64,000 nt of DNA, taken from the NCBI RefSeq assembly GCF_001559865.1, contig NZ_LOHE01000039.1, positions 1 through 64,000 on the forward strand, read 5' to 3'. Both the position numbers and the translations under genes were made by a program. This document shows, in pieces, positions 61,107-64,000 of this stretch. The DNA is from Abyssisolibacter fermentans. Lineage in GTDB: Bacteria; Bacillota; Clostridia; Tissierellales; MCWD3. A model generated the notes under the pieces. It worked only from the letters and a program-made list of their open reading frames with translations. It did no database searches and was not told the DNA's origin. The first letter of the stretch is position 1. Each line of letters opens with the position of its first letter.

Positions 61107-61622
61107 TTATTTTGTCATTGTAATACTATATTTGTACAGATATTCATTTTCCTCTTCATCAAAAATAGTTCCTAATAATTTTCCGTTGTTCTTTTCTATA
61201 ATTTTCTTTGAGGCTGTATTGTCTATATTACAAGTTAAAATTACTTCTTCTATTCCTATCTTTATAGCCTTTTCTAAAGCCAATTTTAAAATCTGAAAAC
61301 CATAACCTCTTTTTCTACAATCTGGTGATATATCATAACCTATATGACCAGCACAATCTACCTCTTGTTGTCTAATTCTCACTACTCCTACAACTGCTTT
61401 TTTATCAATTAACCAGAATGTTGAAGTTGTAACATCCCCTTGAGGTAGGTTTTTACCCTTGGAATAATTGTGTAAGTCGTTCAAATAATCTTGGAAATTT
61501 TCCAATGCTTTTTTATATTTATTAAAATAATGTTCATCATTTATTTTTCTGTATGTTAGAGCATAATTTTCAAAACTCTTTTGATATTTTTTACTAGGCT
61601 TAACTAAAAATAAATCCTTCAT
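61107..61622 (-). CDS. GNAT family N-acetyltransferase
   Basis: A 171-aa acetyltransferase, paralogue of the gene at 58626. STFWLIDKKAVVGVVRIRQQ near residues 67-86, GHIGYDISPDCRKRGYGFQI near 92-111 (acetyl-CoA loop) and VILTCNIDNTASKKIIEKNN near 126 all align with it. The last part adds EEENEYLYKYSI. It has TGGAGG before ATG. Its promoter is probably that of repeat copy 10 (-10 box 273 bp upstream). The substrate is unknown. Confidence 0.87.
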   Translation of the reverse strand: MKDLFLVKPSKKYQKSFENYALTYRKINDEHYFNKYKKALENFQDYLNDLHNYSKGKNLPQGDVTTSTFWLIDKKAVVGVVRIRQQEVDCAGHIGYDISPDCRKRGYGFQILKLALEKAIKIGIEEVILTCNIDNTASKKIIEKNNGKLLGTIFDEEENEYLYKYSITMTK

Positions 61623-61894
61623 AATTTATCCTCCATTTTATATATACAAATCCTTCCCTCAAGCTTTTCAATGTGTTCTTTCATATAGCTCTAGCATTTA
61701 AGAACTTTGATTCATGAAATCTTCCTGTAATAGAACCCCCTAACTTCATTATTTTATTCAATGCTTTGTATATTTCTAAGACTATTTCTTGTTACATGGG
61801 ATACATCTTTGTAGTTCTTTGACTTGAACAACTATAATTTTCTGTGTTTTATTTATCTGACATAAAAAAACTATATAAAATAACACCTAATAAC

Positions 61895-61923
61895 ATTGTA
61901 CTCTCATTTACCATGTCAGTAAA
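61895..61923 (-). promoter_or_regulatory. repeat-borne sigma-A promoter for the GNAT gene at 61107
   Basis: Minus strand: TTTACT (61918-61923), 17 bp, TACAAT (61895-61900). The -10 box differs by one base from the other copies. Confidence 0.75.
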
Positions 61924-61961
61924 CATTTAACTGAATATCCTTCTCTTTCTGCACAAAAAAA

Positions 61962-61984
61962 TTGCAATAAATTAACTATTGCAA
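61962..61984 (-). terminator. repeat-borne terminator hairpin, copy 10
   Basis: Stem TTGCAATA (61962-61969) with TATTGCAA (61977-61984), then seven T residues. Relative to copy 6 both arms changed (G to A, C to T), which keeps the pairing. Confidence 0.78.
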
Positions 61985-62155
61985 AAAGTTAAGTAATATA
62001 TTAAATAAGAATACTTTAATTTCGTTTTTTATTTGATTTCTTTCATTACACTTACTAAATAAACACAACAATCAAATCCAATGATTGTTGCTTGGTTTTA
62101 CTCAGTTTGCCGTCCTATTGATTTTAATTTTAGTTCTAATCTCCGATAACTTCTT

Positions 62156-62644
62156 TTATTTATTTTTTGTTATATTTGTCAGTTTTATGCCTATCATCAC
62201 AATTCCGCCTAAAATACCAAGTAGCATATCTAGTAATGTATCATTTAAACTAACTTGCATATGCATTTGAAACAATGCATCTAAAATCCATTCGATAAAT
62301 TCCCAGAATATAGTGGTCGTACAGGTTAATAAAAATACCAATAGAATTACCACTAAAAATGATGGTTTACCTAAAATATCTTTTTTTATAGCACAAGTTA
62401 TACACTGTATAAAAAAATAGGTTATAGCAACACCACCAAGAAAATGCATTGGTATATCAAAAGATGGAAAAACATTATATATATTCAGTAACAAACTTGA
62501 TATTACATGGATACTAAATACAGCTAATGGAGCCCAAGCTCCTTTTTTAAAGCTACATATAATCCAATCTTTAATTTGGTATTTTGTTATTTTTAAATTT
62601 TTTTTAATATTATTATAATCATAATTTCCTGATAGTTTATTCAT
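62156..62644 (-). CDS. small membrane protein, DUF2238/YjdF-like
   Basis: A 162-aa protein with four or five membrane helices. FPSFDIPMHFLGGVAITYFF near residues 63-82 gives the conserved D-x-x-x-H-x-x-G-G pattern. TTIFWEFIEWILDALF near 111 and SLNDTLLDMLLGILGG near 132 give the E-F-x-E-W and D-x-x-x-D-x-x-x-G motifs of this family. ATG at 62644 after TGGAGG is preferred to the frame start at 62689. The function is unknown. Confidence 0.75.
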   Translation of the reverse strand: MNKLSGNYDYNNIKKNLKITKYQIKDWIICSFKKGAWAPLAVFSIHVISSLLLNIYNVFPSFDIPMHFLGGVAITYFFIQCITCAIKKDILGKPSFLVVILLVFLLTCTTTIFWEFIEWILDALFQMHMQVSLNDTLLDMLLGILGGIVMIGIKLTNITKNK

Positions 62645-62710
62645 AAAAATGCTACCTCCAACTACTATACGCATATTAATAAAAAACAATTAATCTTCAA
62701 ATTATTAATT

Positions 62711-62776
62711 ATATATCAAAGGAAACAGTTCCTAAGATTATATCTAATAGAGAAGTTAATATTAAATATTAACTTC
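62711..62776. repeat. AGGAAC-type repeat and palindrome behind the GNAT gene at 62791
   Basis: ATATATCAAAGGAAACAGTT (62711-62730) is a copy of the short repeat. It is followed by a fully symmetrical hairpin (62752-62776, a 10-bp stem). No T-run follows, so its role as a terminator is doubtful. Confidence 0.45.
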
Positions 62777-62790
62777 TCCCAGAAGGTTCA

Positions 62791-63747
62791 TTAACTATTT
62801 ATTCTCTCATCAATACGCCTTACCATACTGTATGTATAGGGAGTAAAATACTTTAACCAAAATTTATTTGCATTTGGATTAATACTCTCAAAATCCACAC
62901 CACAGCATTTATAGCCTTCTTTCTTTATTTTTTTAATCATGTAGGCTATTAAATTTTTATATAATCCTGTACCTCGATACTCAGGATATATATAAGCACC
63001 ACAAATATTAACAGTCCCATCATCATAACATGTAAAATTCTCACCAGATGACATTATTTCTACATAACCAATCAATTTACCTTCAATATTTGCTGTAAAA
63101 AACCTTGAATTTCGCTTTCTAGATTGTTCTCTAAATTTTACAATATCAAAAAGTTGTAATGGCATAAAAGTTGGGCTGTTTTCAAGGTGCTTAACTAAAT
63201 TATTTTTCAGTTCAAGTATACTTTCTATCTGATTCATAGGTATTTCTCTCATTGTAACATTGCTTTTAGCTTCATATGATATCATTTCATTATTAACTGA
63301 TGTAATAGCATCAACACATCTCATGCCAAATCCATTGCGAAAATATGAATCAATCGCTATTTGATTATGAGCATATACTGCAATAGCATGACTGAATATT
63401 CCTTGTTCTACCCAAATCTTTGCAGCTTCTTGATATAACATTGAATAAATGCGTTCTCTATCTTCTTTAATAGCTCCATGCCCATGAATTGGAGAAAATA
63501 CCCCTTGTACTGTTCCAAAGAAATTTTCTATTGGTCCATAACAAGTAATGAATCCAACTATCTTCTTCTTATCAAGTGCAACGACTCCAAGATTGTTACC
63601 TATCATATCAGATAACATATTACAAAACAAATCCTTATAATCTTTTCTGGGTAACTCAATAACAACATTACATTCTTCAGTATATTCAGCTAATGCAATA
63701 CTAGCGGCTTCTTCAATATGATTACAATTAATTTTTTCAAATATCAT
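62791..63747 (-). CDS. tandem GNAT acetyltransferase (two GNAT domains)
   Basis: A 318-aa protein. Residues 1-150 form a degenerate GNAT domain (KKIVGFITCYGP, then IAVYAHNQIAIDSYFRNGFG). Residues about 165-318 form a complete one, with GKLIGYVEIMSS near 228, ICGAYIYPEYRGTGLYKNLI near 250 (acetyl-CoA loop RGTGLYKN) and NPNANKFWLKYF near 292. The N-terminal half lacks a clear acetyl-CoA loop. It has AAAGGAG before ATG. The substrate is unknown. A short leader ORF lies 18 bp upstream. Confidence 0.82.
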   Translation of the reverse strand: MIFEKINCNHIEEAASIALAEYTEECNVVIELPRKDYKDLFCNMLSDMIGNNLGVVALDKKKIVGFITCYGPIENFFGTVQGVFSPIHGHGAIKEDRERIYSMLYQEAAKIWVEQGIFSHAIAVYAHNQIAIDSYFRNGFGMRCVDAITSVNNEMISYEAKSNVTMREIPMNQIESILELKNNLVKHLENSPTFMPLQLFDIVKFREQSRKRNSRFFTANIEGKLIGYVEIMSSGENFTCYDDGTVNICGAYIYPEYRGTGLYKNLIAYMIKKIKKEGYKCCGVDFESINPNANKFWLKYFTPYTYSMVRRIDERINS

Positions 63748-63764
63748 TTATTAATTCTCCTTTA

Positions 63765-63821
63765 CTATTCTATTTTCACCTCGATATACAATTTTTTATT
63801 ATATAAACTTAAACTTTTCAT
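63765..63821 (-). CDS. possible 18-aa leader peptide before the tandem GNAT gene
   Basis: ATG (63819-63821) has AAAGGAG 8 bp before it and a short frame, KSLSLYNKKLYIEVKIE, ending in TAG at 63765. It ends 17 bp before the start codon of the tandem GNAT gene, whose ribosome-binding site follows at once. Such a layout is found in translational attenuators, but the frame is short and may be chance. Confidence 0.35.
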   Translation of the reverse strand: MKSLSLYNKKLYIEVKIE

Positions 63822-63914
63822 CACAATCACTCCTTTCATTTTCCACATATTTATTTATACAAACTGCTACTTAAATAACAGATTATATTTATCATAAAAT
63901 CCATTCATTCTTAA

Positions 63915-63960
63915 CTAACCTATAGCTAGGTCAAACCCAATAACATTATACTCTATATTT
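63915..63960 (-). repeat. promoter repeat copy 11 (fragment)
   Basis: CCCAATAACATTATACTCTA matches the promoter block of copies 9 and 10, including the ATTATA (-10) box at 63945-63950. The -35 part is not conserved. The copy may continue past the window. Confidence 0.5.
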
Positions 63961-64000
63961 AATCTAGAACATATTGGATATCTTCAATGAATTTCAATAC

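Larger units (their letters stand above)
61689..62060 (-). repeat. promoter repeat copy 10 (full length)
   Basis: Palindrome AGAACTTTGATTCA (61701-61714), ATCTTCCTGTAATAGAAC, TTTGTATATTTCTAAGACTA, promoter block (61895-61923), hairpin (61962-61984) and the TTTGATTTCTTTCATTACA block. It is a second complete copy beside 52510-52920. Confidence 0.83.
61623..62155. other. intergenic region carrying repeat copy 10
   Basis: A 533-bp region. Repeat copy 10 occupies 61689-62060. A short hairpin (ACAATCA / TGATTGT, about 62069-62090) lies just before the stop region of the gene at 62156. No gene was seen. Confidence 0.6.

Noticed and set aside
15539-62155. Repeat family taken as ordinary insertion-sequence ends or MITEs
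   Set aside because: No flanking target duplications, no terminal inverted repeats at both ends and no transposase were seen. It is kept as an open alternative only.
1-64000. tRNA or rRNA genes
   Set aside because: No cloverleaf-type or GC-rich rRNA-like segment was recognised on either strand. A tRNAscan run would settle this.

Overview
The window is AT-rich (about 30 % G+C by eye) and dense with small genes. Strong Shine-Dalgarno sites (AGGAGG-like) and several TTG/GTG starts, a ThiW vitamin transporter, a TPP riboswitch, a group-B-like [FeFe] hydrogenase and ferredoxin-type aldo/keto reductase point to a low-GC anaerobic Firmicute of class Clostridia. The genus cannot be fixed from the sequence alone. 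Nearly all genes lie on the minus strand. Only two large genes, an extracellular nuclease (2536-5016) and a zinc metalloprotease (38163-40850), are on the plus strand.

Layout. 1-10.7 kb is ordinary chromosome: an MsmK/UgpC-type sugar ABC ATPase, an azoreductase-like flavoprotein, a secreted nuclease lipoprotein, a TetR-CPBP protease pair with a clear operator, a GNAT enzyme, an [FeFe] hydrogenase, and a thiW-thiD operon under a TPP riboswitch. From about 10.9 kb to the end the window becomes an accessory region. It has some fifty mostly single-gene units, almost all minus strand, each with its own ribosome-binding site and often its own terminator. Recurring families are GNAT acetyltransferases (ten loci), class I methyltransferases, aminoglycoside-phosphotransferase-like kinases (three), NUDIX and MazG-like pyrophosphohydrolases, CPBP/M50/HExxH membrane or small metalloproteases, proline-iminopeptidase-like hydrolases, an S66/MccF-like peptidase, an ABC-2 exporter, a class D beta-lactamase, an MFS drug exporter, a VOC protein, a YdeI/DUF1905 protein and several DUF proteins. 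The set looks like a reservoir of small self-protection and detoxification genes, much as gene-cassette arrays do. No integrase, transposase or phage gene is visible in the window.

The most unusual structure is a dispersed intergenic repeat family, full length about 400 bp, with complete and partial copies near 15.6, 31.3, 37.8, 47.2, 49.9, 52.5, 54.7, 57.0, 60.6, 61.7 and 63.9 kb. Read in the gene (minus) direction, a full copy holds a hairpin plus T-run that looks like an intrinsic terminator. A nearly invariant promoter (TTTACT, 17 bp, TATAAT) follows, then a 100-200 nt leader ending in a palindrome of the form CGAAC-N4-GTTCG, the shape of the Gram-positive LexA box. Each copy could therefore insulate and drive the single gene that follows it. 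Terminator stems vary with compensatory changes, and copies can lose the promoter block or carry an insertion. A second, looser group of about 105-150 bp inverted-repeat elements (21.4, 30.5, 32.1, 53.5 kb) abuts stop codons or lies just past them. The 30.5 kb copy has ends resembling integron attC core sites. This resemblance is a hypothesis.

Other points: a three-domain HAD phosphatase / uridine-kinase-like / GNAT fusion (28613-30415); a protein with two MazG-like domains each followed by a Cys motif (51387-52436); an MTA/SAH nucleosidase split by a frameshift (34995-35680); and several 3' gene remnants between cassettes, which suggest repeated gain and decay of genes. Many start codons were moved inward from the longest open frame because a strong ribosome-binding site lies just before an internal start; these choices are noted per gene.
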